A DNA stretch of 50,972 nucleotides from Deltaproteobacteria bacterium (GCA_026388335.1 JAPLJZ010000174.1:1-50972); one strand, 5' to 3'; positions 32,229 to 40,805 are shown, counted from the stretch's first letter. Notes: generated from the letters alone by a model not told the origin. Made by a program: numbers and translations.

Positions 32229-32600
32229 TTATCCTTCTTCCGCAACCAGATATTCCATGCCTTCTGTCGCCGCGGCAAAGACCGTGGAGCCCAGGGCGAA
32301 GCGGGCCGTAATGATCGCCTCTGTGATTTCCTCTTTGCTGATCCCCGCCCGGCTGGCCAACTTGATGAATGTCTCGGTGCACTTATGGCTGCTTACCGCC
32401 GCCGCCACAGCGATCATGATCAACTGTTTGTACTTCGGCGGGATATGGGGTAATTCCATGACAAATTTTCGGTCCTGCGCCTGCCTGGGTACCATTTCCG
32501 GAATGAGTTTCGACATCAGGACCATAGGTTTGGGCTCCTCCCCCAGGTTCTCCGCCATGTGTTTCAGAATCTGCTCGACGCTCGGTTTTTGGTCTTCCAT
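32229..32600 (-). CDS. Carboxymuconolactone decarboxylase (AhpD-like) family protein
   Basis: All-helical protein of 123 residues. The CMD core reads A-A-A-V-S-S-H-K-C-T-E-T-F near residue 75, followed by A-G-I-S-K-E-E-I-T-E-A-I. AhpD-type members have a C-x-x-C pair; here only one Cys with the nearby His is present, so a peroxidase-type thiol relay is less certain. It may be a stress-linked or carbon-metabolism enzyme. It lies between the phasin-like gene and the DUF169 gene. Confidence 0.75.
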   Translation of the reverse strand: MEDQKPSVEQILKHMAENLGEEPKPMVLMSKLIPEMVPRQAQDRKFVMELPHIPPKYKQLIMIAVAAAVSSHKCTETFIKLASRAGISKEEITEAIITARFALGSTVFAAATEGMEYLVAEEG

Positions 32601-32691
32601 TGAATAACCTCCTATAAGTAATAATTTATTATTAGATCATCCGGTTGATCAGGGTATCCTGGCCATCGCGGCAATCATGGTCTCCATATTG

Positions 32692-33480
32692 TTATTCTTG
32701 CCCCTGCTTTTTCTCCAGCGCCCGCCACGCCTTCTTCCCCCGCGCGGCGGGAATGGCTTTGGCGTTCAAGTATTCCAGATGGCTCACGATGGGGGCGAGG
32801 AAGGAGGCGGGAAAACCGATGATGGATTCCCCGGCGTCCAGATCCGTCGCATCCCGGCAACCATAGCAGCCGAACCCGAAGTTCAGTCGTTCCTCCAGAA
32901 AAGGAATGATCGTCGCGTCCACGCAGGTGGCCTGCAAAACGGCGGTAGAAGCCGTTACCCGCTGCCCGCCCGTGGCATGAAGATAACCCAGAACCAGCCA
33001 CATAAGTTGCTCCACTTCACCCTCGACAACGACCACCTGGGGGATACAGTTTGCTTGTTTCAAGGGATAGAGTTCGAGATGGTGGATGCGGGCGGCCATC
33101 AAATGGGGCATATCGGCAAACATTCGCCGGCCCACGGCGGGATCGGAGACAATGCCGAAGCCGACGAGTCCCTTTCCCGAGCGCAGGCCCTCCGGCAGGT
33201 GGTGAAACCCGAAGGCCGCCGTTGCCGCCGGGCAGGCCATGCCCTCTTTGTCAAGGACGACATGCTGACCCTGTCGGGCCAGCATGAGGGCCTGACAGTA
33301 GCGATGATTATCCAGACGTAGCGCCTCTGTCGGCAGGACTGTGTCTGTAGTGAAATTGACGCCCACAGGAAAGGTGGCGAGTTCGAGGATCGAAACGATC
33401 TTCTGGCCGCATTCCTGCACGTCGTTCACGGTCAGAGGGCTGTCTTTGGATGTTCTTTCTTTGGTTGCCTGTTGATTCAT
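32692..33480 (-). CDS. DUF169 family protein
   Basis: Cytoplasmic protein of 262 residues from the ATG at 33480, with GGAG seven bases upstream (a GTG at 33486 is the alternative). It shows the DUF169 arrangement: C-Q-A-L-M-L-A-R-Q-G near residue 85, G-M-A-C-P-A-A, a central G-G-Q-R-V-T-A-S-T, and a late cysteine pair N-F-G-F-G-C-Y-G-C-R-D. DUF169 proteins are common in anaerobic bacteria and archaea, but I know of no proven activity. The conserved cysteines suggest metal or Fe-S binding. It follows the TSUP gene in the same direction. Confidence 0.75.
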   Translation of the reverse strand: MNQQATKERTSKDSPLTVNDVQECGQKIVSILELATFPVGVNFTTDTVLPTEALRLDNHRYCQALMLARQGQHVVLDKEGMACPAATAAFGFHHLPEGLRSGKGLVGFGIVSDPAVGRRMFADMPHLMAARIHHLELYPLKQANCIPQVVVVEGEVEQLMWLVLGYLHATGGQRVTASTAVLQATCVDATIIPFLEERLNFGFGCYGCRDATDLDAGESIIGFPASFLAPIVSHLEYLNAKAIPAARGKKAWRALEKKQGQE

Positions 33481-33525
33481 TCGCACACTCCAAAAATATT
33501 CGCTGTAAAGGTTAATTTCATCTTC

Positions 33526-34302
33526 TCATATATGGATTCCGAAATACAGCAGGATATATTTCAGGGAAACATACAGGAAGAGAAAGCCGAAGAGGGCCTT
33601 CAGGACGTTCGGCTTGAACTTGGCCACCAACTTAGCCCCGTAAATAGCCCCGATCAGCGCGCCTACCCCCAGGGTGACAGCGACGGGGATATTCACCACG
33701 CCCTGATAAATCTTGAATATCGCCCCCACGAGGGCCATCCAGACGAAGGAAGCCATAGACGTACCGATTGCCAATTTCATCGGCGCCCGCAGGAAATAGA
33801 GGAAGGACGGTACTAGGGCGTAACCACCACCGAGTCCGATAATCCCGGTGAGAAAGCCGATGCCTGATCCGAGCAGGGATTTGGAAACGACCGTCCCCGG
33901 CATTTCCGTTCCCACCGGCGGGGGTGGCTTCTTTCCCAGCAGCCCCTCGTAGAGCATGCGCACGGAGACGATGATAAAGGCAATCCCGATGATAAGATCG
34001 ATGATGTCACCATAGTCCTTGATGTAACCGAAAACGACGGAGCCGATAATAACCCCCAGGACGCCGCTGAAGCCGACCTGAAGGGCCGTCGATTTGTCCA
34101 CATTTTTCATCTTCAAATGTTGATACGCCCCCGAACCGGCGGTAAAGACCACGGCCGTAAGCGTCGTGCCCACGGCAAAGGCCGGATCGAAATCAAAGCC
34201 GAAACGGATCACCGGCATGATGAGGGCGCAACCGCCCGTACCGAGCAAGCCGCCGACGACTCCCGCCAAAAGTCCCGTAATGAGATAGGCGATGAATATC
34301 AT
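33526..34302 (-). CDS. TSUP-family (TauE/SafE) anion permease
   Basis: Membrane protein of 258 residues with about eight spans. G-G-L-L-G-T-G-G-C-A-L-I-M-P near the N-terminus and G-I-I-G-L-G-G-G-Y-A-L-V-P in the second half are the TSUP repeat motifs. It is the third TSUP gene in the window and lies 28 bp after the NifX-like gene, under the candidate sigma-54 promoter at 34700-34715. An AAAGGAG site precedes the ATG. Sulfur-anion export is likely. Confidence 0.85.
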   Translation of the reverse strand: MIFIAYLITGLLAGVVGGLLGTGGCALIMPVIRFGFDFDPAFAVGTTLTAVVFTAGSGAYQHLKMKNVDKSTALQVGFSGVLGVIIGSVVFGYIKDYGDIIDLIIGIAFIIVSVRMLYEGLLGKKPPPPVGTEMPGTVVSKSLLGSGIGFLTGIIGLGGGYALVPSFLYFLRAPMKLAIGTSMASFVWMALVGAIFKIYQGVVNIPVAVTLGVGALIGAIYGAKLVAKFKPNVLKALFGFLFLYVSLKYILLYFGIHI

Positions 34303-34330
34303 TGTTTTGTCTCCTTTCAGATCGAAGTGT

Positions 34331-34627
34331 TTATTCGTTCAGATGCCCGTTGAACATTTCCATGGCATTCCCCATGCGGTTGTCCTCCACGCGGATGCCC
34401 CGTTTTTCGAACCAGCATCGAGTCAGCCTGTCGATGCCGCCGCAGAAAATGACATCGACTCCCAAGGCAAGTATCCTGGCTTTCCGCTCCGGCAGGGAGA
34501 GGAAAGCCAGGTCGATCTTCAAGGTTGAAATGATCCCGGCGTCCTCGGTCTGGATGAGGAGCGCTTCCGGGGCCGTGGAAAAATGCGGCGATATTCTGTC
34601 CTTAAACAGGGGAATGACCATCTTCAT
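34331..34627 (-). CDS. NifX/NifB-type small cofactor-binding protein
   Basis: Protein of 98 residues of the dinitrogenase iron-molybdenum cofactor superfamily. The start M-K-M-V-I-P-L-F-K-D-R-I-S-P-H-F is characteristic, followed by the late D-V-I-F-C-G-G-I. Such small members bind Fe-S or Fe-Mo clusters and occur outside nitrogen fixation in sulfate reducers and relatives. The ATG at 34627 follows GGAGG; a longer version from 34657 is less likely. It is the first gene after the sigma-54 promoter that the upstream regulator probably controls. Confidence 0.75.
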   Translation of the reverse strand: MKMVIPLFKDRISPHFSTAPEALLIQTEDAGIISTLKIDLAFLSLPERKARILALGVDVIFCGGIDRLTRCWFEKRGIRVEDNRMGNAMEMFNGHLNE

Positions 34628-34699
34628 TTGAAAAACCTCCTGCCGCCCTTGTCTCACCGGTCAAGACAACGGAAGACGGATTACTCGTCGAATAAGATC

Positions 34700-34715
34700 T
34701 GCACAATCCGCGCCA
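34700..34715 (-). promoter_or_regulatory. Candidate sigma-54 promoter of the NifX-like/TSUP operon
   Basis: Minus-strand TGGCGCG-GATT-GTGCA keeps the GG and GC at the correct spacing, with two departures from the consensus. It lies about 75 bp before the NifX-like start and 97 bp from a pair of palindromes that fit an activator site. Confidence 0.55.
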
Positions 34716-34811
34716 GCGGCACCGATCGACGATCTTTATAGTATATGCTCTGATATTAAAATGTTACAGTAAAAATACGGACGAGGCATCCCCGAAAAGG
34801 GAGTGAAATCG

Positions 34812-34847
34812 TGAAACTGTTTCAGATCGGTGTTTCAATGTTGAAAC
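34812..34847. promoter_or_regulatory. Twin GTTTCAA/TTGAAAC palindromes, likely activator site
   Basis: TGAAAC-T-GTTTCA at 34812-34824 and GTTTCAA-TG-TTGAAAC at 34832-34847 lie between the regulator gene and the sigma-54 promoter. Their position about 100-130 bp upstream of the promoter suggests that the adjacent PAS/sigma-54 regulator binds here to activate the NifX-like/TSUP operon. Confidence 0.65.
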
Positions 34848-34866
34848 GTCGGGGGGACAAGGAACG

Positions 34867-36264
34867 TTAATGATCCCGATGGAGATCGTGTTTCTTGATC
34901 TTCCTCCAAAGGGTGGTGCGGCTGACGCCGAGCTGACGGGCCGTGTTCACACGGTTGCCGCCCAGCTCCTTCAGGGTCTCCCGGATGAGCTTCCCCTCCG
35001 AAGACGCCAGGGGTGCCGGTTCTACCGGAATGCGATCATCACGATTCGTCTTTTCAAGAAAATCATGGGGCAAGTGCTTTTCTTCAATCTGGACGCCGCG
35101 GCACAGGACGCAGGCGTGTTCCAGAATGTTTTCCAGTTCCCGGATATTGCCAGGGAAGAGGTAATTCATGAGGCGAGCCATCACACCTTCGGAAACGCCG
35201 GATATTTGCCTGCCCTTGAGGGCGTTCAGGCGGGTCATGATGTTTTCTGTGAGGAGGGGGATGTCTTCCTTCCGTTCGCACAGGGGCGGAAGATCGATCT
35301 TGATGATGTTGATGCGGTAGTAGAGGTCCTCGCGGAACAGACCGTCCCGGATCATGGCGGTGATATCCCGGTGGGTAGCCGCCACAATCCGGACATTGAC
35401 CTTCACAGGCGTAACGCTGCCCAGGGGGACGAAGACCTGGTCCTCCAGAACGCGCAGGAGCTTGACTTGGAGGGATGGCGAGGTGTCGCCGATTTCATCG
35501 AGGAAAATGGTCCCCCCATCGGCCAGGGAGAAGCGTCCCGGCTTGTCTTTTTTGGCGTCCGTAAAGGCCCCCCGGACGTATCCAAAAAGCTCAGATTCCA
35601 GCAGGGTGTCGGGTATGGCTCCGCAGTTGACCTTGACGAAGGGCTTTTCTTTTCTCATGCTCAGATCGTGAACCGCCAGAGCCAAGAGACCTTTTCCTGA
35701 TCCGCTGGGTCCCTGGACCAAGAGATGGCTGTCGCTCTCGGCGATGTCCGGGAGGATCTCGAATATATCCTGCATCCGCGGGCTCTTGCTGATCATATCC
35801 CCCAAGCTGTACCGACCGACGACGGCCTTACGGAGGGTCTCAATCACTGAAAGGTCTCGGAATATCTCCATCGCTCCAACAACCTCGCCAAGGCGGTTCC
35901 TGATTAGAGCCGTTGTTGCACTGACGGAGATTTCCCTGCCTCCCTTGGTAATGATAACGGCGGGATGATTATAGATCGGCTCACCTGTTTTCAATGTCCG
36001 TTCTAGGGGACAGTTGGTCTGGCAGGTGCTGGACCGGAGGATGTCAAAGCAGTATTGGTTCACAGCCTCCTGGAAGGTGAATCCTGTAATCTCTTCGGCG
36101 GCGCGGTTGAAGAACGTATTGATTCGGCGCTCAAGATCCACGGTAAAAACGCCGTCCGTCATGCTCTCCAGGATGGCGCAGCAGGGTAGACCGTCGTCTC
36201 CGCTCCGGCACGGCGCAGAACTCTGTACAAATATTTCATTCTTTTTACGAGTTATTCCGGGCAC
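34867..36264 (-). CDS. PAS-domain sigma-54-dependent activator
   Basis: Enhancer-binding protein of 465 residues. The N-terminal PAS domain (about residues 25-145) holds Cys72, Cys81 and Cys85 in the pattern C-x8-C-x3-C-P-L, which may bind an Fe-S cluster or metal or sense redox state. The AAA+ domain has Walker A at 185-192 (G-P-S-G-S-G-K-G), the sigma-54 contact loop G-A-F-T-D-A at 232-237 (usually G-A-F-T-G-A), and D-E-I-G-D. The C-terminal Fis-type helix-turn-helix is N-R-V-N-T-A-R-Q-L-G-V-S-R-T-T-L. It starts at a GTG 10 bp after the reductase gene upstream, and probably acts on the palindromes at 34812-34847. Confidence 0.9.
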   Translation of the reverse strand: MPGITRKKNEIFVQSSAPCRSGDDGLPCCAILESMTDGVFTVDLERRINTFFNRAAEEITGFTFQEAVNQYCFDILRSSTCQTNCPLERTLKTGEPIYNHPAVIITKGGREISVSATTALIRNRLGEVVGAMEIFRDLSVIETLRKAVVGRYSLGDMISKSPRMQDIFEILPDIAESDSHLLVQGPSGSGKGLLALAVHDLSMRKEKPFVKVNCGAIPDTLLESELFGYVRGAFTDAKKDKPGRFSLADGGTIFLDEIGDTSPSLQVKLLRVLEDQVFVPLGSVTPVKVNVRIVAATHRDITAMIRDGLFREDLYYRINIIKIDLPPLCERKEDIPLLTENIMTRLNALKGRQISGVSEGVMARLMNYLFPGNIRELENILEHACVLCRGVQIEEKHLPHDFLEKTNRDDRIPVEPAPLASSEGKLIRETLKELGGNRVNTARQLGVSRTTLWRKIKKHDLHRDH

Positions 36265-36274
36265 TATATCCGTC

Positions 36275-37054
36275 TTATCCCTTCAGTTTGGCGTAAAGTC
36301 CCTTCAACTTGGTGCGATAGATGGTCCGGATCGCTTCCTCGTCCTCACCGATGGGCTTGAGGGGCACAAGGTCCATGACCTCTGCGGGGGTCCGCTGTGA
36401 CTGGAAGAGTGTCTTCACGGTCCCCTTGACCATCTTGGAGAGGGCCTTTTCGGTCTCTTTAGCTGACAGACCGAAGGACAGGCCGAGGGCCTTCAGTTCT
36501 TCGATTTGAAACCAGAGATAGGTGGGTCCCATAGCCGTAAGAATGGCGTAGGCCTCCAGATTCTCTTCCCTGACCTCCGGGCAATCACCGAGAACCTCAA
36601 AGAATTTTCTGATTTCTTTCTTCTCGTCCCCAGAGAAGGCCGGGGAAAAGGCTATGGGGTTGAAGCCCTTGTTGATGACCGACGGGGCGTTGGGGATCAT
36701 CCTGACGATCCGGTTGAAGCCGCCCAGGCCGGCGGATATTTGGGCGATGGAGAGCTTGGGGGCCAGGGACACCACGATGGCGTCCTTTTTTAAATGCCCT
36801 TTAATGCTTTCCAGTCTGGCCATCACCGCCGGGGGATGAAGGGCGATGAAGACCATCACCGCCTCCGCGGGGTCTTTGACATCGCCGGAACTCGTTTTGA
36901 TCTTGGGGAAACGGCCCGCCAATTTTGAGAGAACCTCGGGATTCGTCTCGCTGACAAAGACGCGCTCCGGACGTTTGTCCTTGCGATCCAACCCCTCCAA
37001 GATGATGCCCGTGACCCTGCCGCCGCCGATAAAGCCCAATGATTTGATCTTCAT
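36275..37054 (-). CDS. Pyrroline-5-carboxylate reductase-like NAD(P)-binding protein
   Basis: Rossmann-fold oxidoreductase of 259 residues of the ProC/F420-dependent reductase superfamily. The nucleotide site is G-F-I-G-G-G-R-V-T-G at the N-terminus, and R-M-I-P-N-A-P-S-V-I-N-K-G in the middle is the ProC-type substrate-domain motif. The C-terminal helical domain is present. Length is close to ProC. The final proline step is possible, but the location next to a redox regulator rather than other proline genes leaves the substrate open. It is upstream of, and nearly touching, the activator gene. Confidence 0.75.
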   Translation of the reverse strand: MKIKSLGFIGGGRVTGIILEGLDRKDKRPERVFVSETNPEVLSKLAGRFPKIKTSSGDVKDPAEAVMVFIALHPPAVMARLESIKGHLKKDAIVVSLAPKLSIAQISAGLGGFNRIVRMIPNAPSVINKGFNPIAFSPAFSGDEKKEIRKFFEVLGDCPEVREENLEAYAILTAMGPTYLWFQIEELKALGLSFGLSAKETEKALSKMVKGTVKTLFQSQRTPAEVMDLVPLKPIGEDEEAIRTIYRTKLKGLYAKLKG

Positions 37055-37111
37055 GAAGAACCTCCTTTGTTTTATTGGTTTTTCATTTTTCCCTATTATG
37101 CCATGCCATGA

Positions 37112-37819
37112 TTAATTTCCCCAAAAAGGATTCCCGATAAAATAGACCGCCAGGAGCATAATCATGACCCCCGCCCCCTTCCGGAACCAGTCGCCGGTAC
37201 GCTGCCAGGCCTGGTTTTCGATCAATTTCCCGACCAGGGCCGTGGAGGTCCCCGCCACCAGGATGGGAAGGCAGTGGCCGACGGCAAAGAGGGTGATGAG
37301 AACCAGTCCCATGACAACCTGCCCCTGGATGGTGATGATCGCCAGGATCGGCGCGATGAAACCGAAGGTGCAGGAACCGGAGAGAATCCCGTAGGCCAAA
37401 CCGAGGAGAAAGGCCCCGCTGTGTCCTTTCAGATTAAGGCGCTGTAGGATGCCGCCTCCGGAAACCGAGCAGGCCTGGACGCCGAACATTCCGAGGGCGA
37501 CCCACAGGAGGACCAGTCCCACCAGGATCTGCCAGTAAGGACCCACATCCCCTAACATGCGTCCCAGGAGGGCGCAGGTAATCCCTACCGCTGCAATGGA
37601 CAAGAAGAGACCGCCCGTAAAAAGGACGGCGTAAAGTCCCGCCTGGCGAGGCGCTAAAACCTCGCGCTGCCCGGCCACATATGCCACCATGAGGGGAATT
37701 GAGGCCAGATGGCAGGGACTGAACAGGACACTGATCATCCCCCATAGGAAGCTTCCCGCAGCAGCGAGGAGGGGCTCACCCGTCAGCCACTGGTTCACTG
37801 TGAGAAAAAAGGTTTCCAT
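37112..37819 (-). CDS. CcdA/DsbD-type membrane thiol-electron transporter
   Basis: Membrane protein of 235 residues with six spans. The two conserved cysteines lie in F-S-P-C-H-L-A-S-I-P near residue 36 and in S-G-S-C-T-F-G-F-I-A-P in the second half, as in CcdA and the DsbD core. It carries reducing equivalents from cytoplasmic thioredoxin across the membrane, for cytochrome c maturation or periplasmic reductants. The secreted thioredoxin gene lies 14 bp upstream and is its probable acceptor. The multihaem cytochromes elsewhere in the window would need such a path. Confidence 0.85.
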   Translation of the reverse strand: METFFLTVNQWLTGEPLLAAAGSFLWGMISVLFSPCHLASIPLMVAYVAGQREVLAPRQAGLYAVLFTGGLFLSIAAVGITCALLGRMLGDVGPYWQILVGLVLLWVALGMFGVQACSVSGGGILQRLNLKGHSGAFLLGLAYGILSGSCTFGFIAPILAIITIQGQVVMGLVLITLFAVGHCLPILVAGTSTALVGKLIENQAWQRTGDWFRKGAGVMIMLLAVYFIGNPFWGN

Positions 37820-37833
37820 GCCGATCGTCTCCC

Positions 37834-38208
37834 TCAGTTTACGCCAAGCTTCTGGAGGACGGCCACAATCGCTTCCTCGTTCATGAAGCCTTCGTGTCGA
37901 TAGACTTCTTCACCTTTTTTGTTGAAGAAAACCTGAGTGGGAATGGCCCGGATGCCGAAACGCTGCGCCGGTTTGGGATCTACCCAGACGTCGAGAAAGA
38001 CGATGGCTGCCTTGCCGGCGTAACGCTTCTCCAATTTCTGCAGAATCGGCGCCATCATCTTGCAAGGGATACATCTGGTCGCCCCGAGGTCCACCATTGT
38101 CACCATCCCCTTTACAGGAACGGTCTTTGCCGGTTCACCGGACGCGCTTGTTGATGTGGCGATTAAAAACAAAACGGTCAACAGCAGGTATTGTAATTTT
38201 CTTTTCAT
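37834..38208 (-). CDS. Secreted thioredoxin-like protein
   Basis: Thioredoxin-fold protein of 124 residues. The ATG at 38208 follows AAGGAG and starts a signal peptide ending near S-T-S-A-S-G. The active site R-C-I-P-C-K lies near residue 47 and the cis-Pro loop is A-I-P-T-Q-V-F-F. It is encoded directly upstream of the CcdA-type transporter and is probably reduced by it, giving a periplasmic reducing branch opposite to the oxidising VKOR/DsbA pair at 30.6-31.7 kb. Confidence 0.85.
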   Translation of the reverse strand: MKRKLQYLLLTVLFLIATSTSASGEPAKTVPVKGMVTMVDLGATRCIPCKMMAPILQKLEKRYAGKAAIVFLDVWVDPKPAQRFGIRAIPTQVFFNKKGEEVYRHEGFMNEEAIVAVLQKLGVN

Positions 38209-38283
38209 TATATTCTTTAACTCCTTAATCATTGCCGTACTTCGCTGGTGATGTGACTATCTCCAAGGCTTTGCGGGGCTGAT

Positions 38284-38315
38284 TATCATTTATGTACATC
38301 GCTGTAAAGTAATAT
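38284..38315. repeat. 32-bp near-identical repeat, copy 2
   Basis: This segment spans the stop codon of the VWA gene and matches 8653-8684 at 29 of 32 bases in the same orientation. In this copy the sequence is coding (the last residues, ending in L-L-Y-S-D-V-H-K). In the other copy the same frame continues only briefly before a stop. Confidence 0.5.
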
Positions 38316-39758
38316 TGAAAAAAGATCGGACACGAAGGCCGCAAGCTCCCTGAGATTGCCACAGGGGCGCAATTCCTGGAGGTAGGGCCGGTAAGCCGAC
38401 ATCTCGCTGTCCCCGTCTCCCCAGAGCGGTTCCGGTTCCGGATTTAACCAGACTACCCGCCGGCACTTCTCCCTTATCTTTCCAAGGATATCCGCCTTGG
38501 GGGCAAGGAAATTACTCCGGCCGTCGCCCAGGATGATCAAGGTCGTCCGGTGATCCAGAACTTCGGAGAAATTTTCCATGAATTGGGCGAAAGCGGTCCC
38601 ATAGTCGGATATTTCTGGGTCCTGATCTCCGGGGTACTTGTCCTTCTCATCGCCGTATACAGCGCTGCGGGGGTATTGGAGCTGATAAGAATCCATGACC
38701 TGGTCGATCGCCGCCATGGTTTCATGGTGGGCAAAAATATCACTGACCGCGGCGACCCGGGCGATAAAGACGAAGCTTTTCACCTGCCGAAAGCAGTCTT
38801 GGAGAGAATAGAGGATATTCAGCATGAAGGGAACGGCGGCCCATACGGAATAGGAAACATCGCAGAGGGCAACAATCTTTGGCTTTTGGGGCAGACGGCG
38901 GCGCCAGGCCAATTTCATCGGCATACCTTCATACTGGGCTGATTTGCGGATGGTGCGCTGAATATCGACGGCCCCTTTTTTGCTGCGGCTATAACGACGG
39001 ATGATCCTGTCTTTATATTTCCCAGCCAATCGGGAAATGATGTCGTGGACCGCTCTGGCTTCTGCTGCCGTCAGATGCTGAAAGGGCACTTCCCCAAGAT
39101 TCGCTGGGCCTGGTCGCGCTACACCAGGCTGGAAATAGGCGGGAAGATCGGGATGCGAATCGTCCCCATCTCCCTTCTGAGCCCCTTCCGGAAGGGTGTC
39201 GAGGAGATATTCCTGTAGATAAAAACGGAGTGATTCATCCCCGGAAGGGAAATTTTTGGAGAGGAATTCCCGGAGACGTGCCTGCATGCGGTTGCGGCTG
39301 GCAAGGGAAAATGTTCCCTCCCCGGAAGCTGAAAACCGGGACATGTCAACCTCGGGGATATCCAACTCGGCGCTTTGCATCTTTAGAAGAAGGTCGAGAT
39401 AACTCACGGGATCATGGGCCAGGAGGTCCATCAGGGCCTGGAAGTCTTCTCTCCCCGATGATCCTTCGCCGGGGTCGTCTATAAGGTTCAACAGATCTTC
39501 CCTTGCCGCCGGGGTTCGCTTACTCCGTCTCATCCCCGGCAAACGATGGAAAAAGAAGTCGTAAAGCCCCTCAAAAGTATCCTGATCATAGTGGTTTTTG
39601 ATGAAATTGGCCTTGAGGACGGTTTTAAACTGCTTCTCCTCAGACAGATCGATACATTCCATTTGTCCCACGGCGTCGATGACTTCCACGGGGGAAACGG
39701 GGATTCCCACCGCCCGGCAGATTTGGGCGAATTGGATAATTGCCGTGACCATTCCCAT
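38286..39758 (-). CDS. CoxE-like VWA-domain protein
   Basis: Cytoplasmic protein of 490 residues with a C-terminal von Willebrand A domain. The metal site is D-V-S-Y-S near residue 300, a D-x-S-x-S MIDAS motif, and N-terminal sequence contains several helical blocks and an acidic linker. Such CoxE-like proteins work with MoxR AAA ATPases in assembly or maturation of metal enzymes (known for CO dehydrogenase and others). It begins two bases after the MoxR stop codon. The target enzyme is not encoded beside it. Confidence 0.8.
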   Translation of the reverse strand: MGMVTAIIQFAQICRAVGIPVSPVEVIDAVGQMECIDLSEEKQFKTVLKANFIKNHYDQDTFEGLYDFFFHRLPGMRRSKRTPAAREDLLNLIDDPGEGSSGREDFQALMDLLAHDPVSYLDLLLKMQSAELDIPEVDMSRFSASGEGTFSLASRNRMQARLREFLSKNFPSGDESLRFYLQEYLLDTLPEGAQKGDGDDSHPDLPAYFQPGVARPGPANLGEVPFQHLTAAEARAVHDIISRLAGKYKDRIIRRYSRSKKGAVDIQRTIRKSAQYEGMPMKLAWRRRLPQKPKIVALCDVSYSVWAAVPFMLNILYSLQDCFRQVKSFVFIARVAAVSDIFAHHETMAAIDQVMDSYQLQYPRSAVYGDEKDKYPGDQDPEISDYGTAFAQFMENFSEVLDHRTTLIILGDGRSNFLAPKADILGKIREKCRRVVWLNPEPEPLWGDGDSEMSAYRPYLQELRPCGNLRELAAFVSDLFSILLYSDVHK

Positions 39759-39760
39759 GG

Positions 39761-40702
39761 TTATGCTGTTATTTTATCGTGATGGGGGTTGCTCAATCCT
39801 TCTTTTGCCAGGAGGTGATCCTTAACCGTGTCAAGATCGGACCGGTGTTTGCACAGCACATTCAACGTCCTGATGATCAGATCCAGGGGTATATCCGTTA
39901 CCTGGAGGGCCAGCAGGGAGCGTGTCCAGTCCAGGGTCTCGGAGATGCAGGGCTTTTTTTTCAGGTCGAGGCTGCGGATGTCCGTCACTACGGTGACGAT
40001 CTTTTCCAAGAAGCGCGCTTCGATGCCGGGAAACTTAAGGGCAACGATTTCCCTTTCCCGTTCCGGGCTCGGGTTGTCGATGTACAGGTAGAGACAGCGT
40101 CGCTTCAGGGTGTCGCTCATCTCCCGGGAACTGTTGGAGGTCAGGGCCACGAAGGGGATATGTTTGGCCCGGATGGTTCCCAACTCGGGGATGGAAATCT
40201 GATAGTCGCTCAACAACTCCAGGAGAAACGCCTCAAATTCCGGATCCGATTTGTCCACCTCGTCAATGAGGAGAACGACGGGTTCCGGGGAGGTAATCGC
40301 CTTGAGGAGTGGCCGGGGTTGGATAAAATGCTCGGAAAAGAAGGCGTTTTCCTGGGCGCTAATCTTCTTCACCGCGGTGGGTAGGGTGTCCTCCGCATCA
40401 ATGATGCCGTGGATTTTTTCCTTAAGCATCTGGGTATAGAGAAGCTGCTTGGCGTATTCCCATTCATAGATGGCCTTGGCTTCGTCAATGCCCTCATAGC
40501 ACTGGAGGCGGATAAGCTCCCGACCCAGGGCGCGGGCCACTGTCTTCGCCAGTTCTGTTTTCCCCACCCCCGCCGGGCCTTCGATGAGCAGGGGCTTGCC
40601 GGTGGCGCCGGCAAGAAAAACTAAGGTGGCGATCTCCAGGGAGCTGATATAGTTATTCTGTTTTAGTTTCTCCAAGGTTTCTTCAATGCTGTGAAAGTCC
40701 AT
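39761..40702 (-). CDS. MoxR-type AAA+ ATPase
   Basis: AAA+ ATPase of 313 residues. Walker A is G-P-A-G-V-G-K-T-E near residue 41, Walker B is V-V-L-L-I-D-E-V-D-K-S-D and the sensor region L-T-S-N-S-S-R-E follows. MoxR proteins act as chaperones for metal-cofactor insertion with VWA partners such as the one encoded downstream. A strong sigma-70 promoter lies about 75 bp upstream. The substrate could be a molybdenum or nickel enzyme encoded elsewhere. Confidence 0.85.
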   Translation of the reverse strand: MDFHSIEETLEKLKQNNYISSLEIATLVFLAGATGKPLLIEGPAGVGKTELAKTVARALGRELIRLQCYEGIDEAKAIYEWEYAKQLLYTQMLKEKIHGIIDAEDTLPTAVKKISAQENAFFSEHFIQPRPLLKAITSPEPVVLLIDEVDKSDPEFEAFLLELLSDYQISIPELGTIRAKHIPFVALTSNSSREMSDTLKRRCLYLYIDNPSPEREREIVALKFPGIEARFLEKIVTVVTDIRSLDLKKKPCISETLDWTRSLLALQVTDIPLDLIIRTLNVLCKHRSDLDTVKDHLLAKEGLSNPHHDKITA

Positions 40703-40776
40703 TTTTCCATCCTTGCTGACGATTTCTCTCTCATAATGAGGGACGAAAAAGGCAAAATCACTAGTATTGCCGAATT

Positions 40777-40805
40777 AGAATATAGCCTACGATACCCCTT
40801 GTCAA
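40777..40805 (-). promoter_or_regulatory. Strong sigma-70 promoter of the MoxR/VWA pair
   Basis: On the minus strand TTGACA and TATTCT are separated by exactly 17 bp. The predicted start near 40770 leaves a leader of about 68 bases before the MoxR ATG. It is among the best constitutive-type promoters in the window. Confidence 0.7.
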
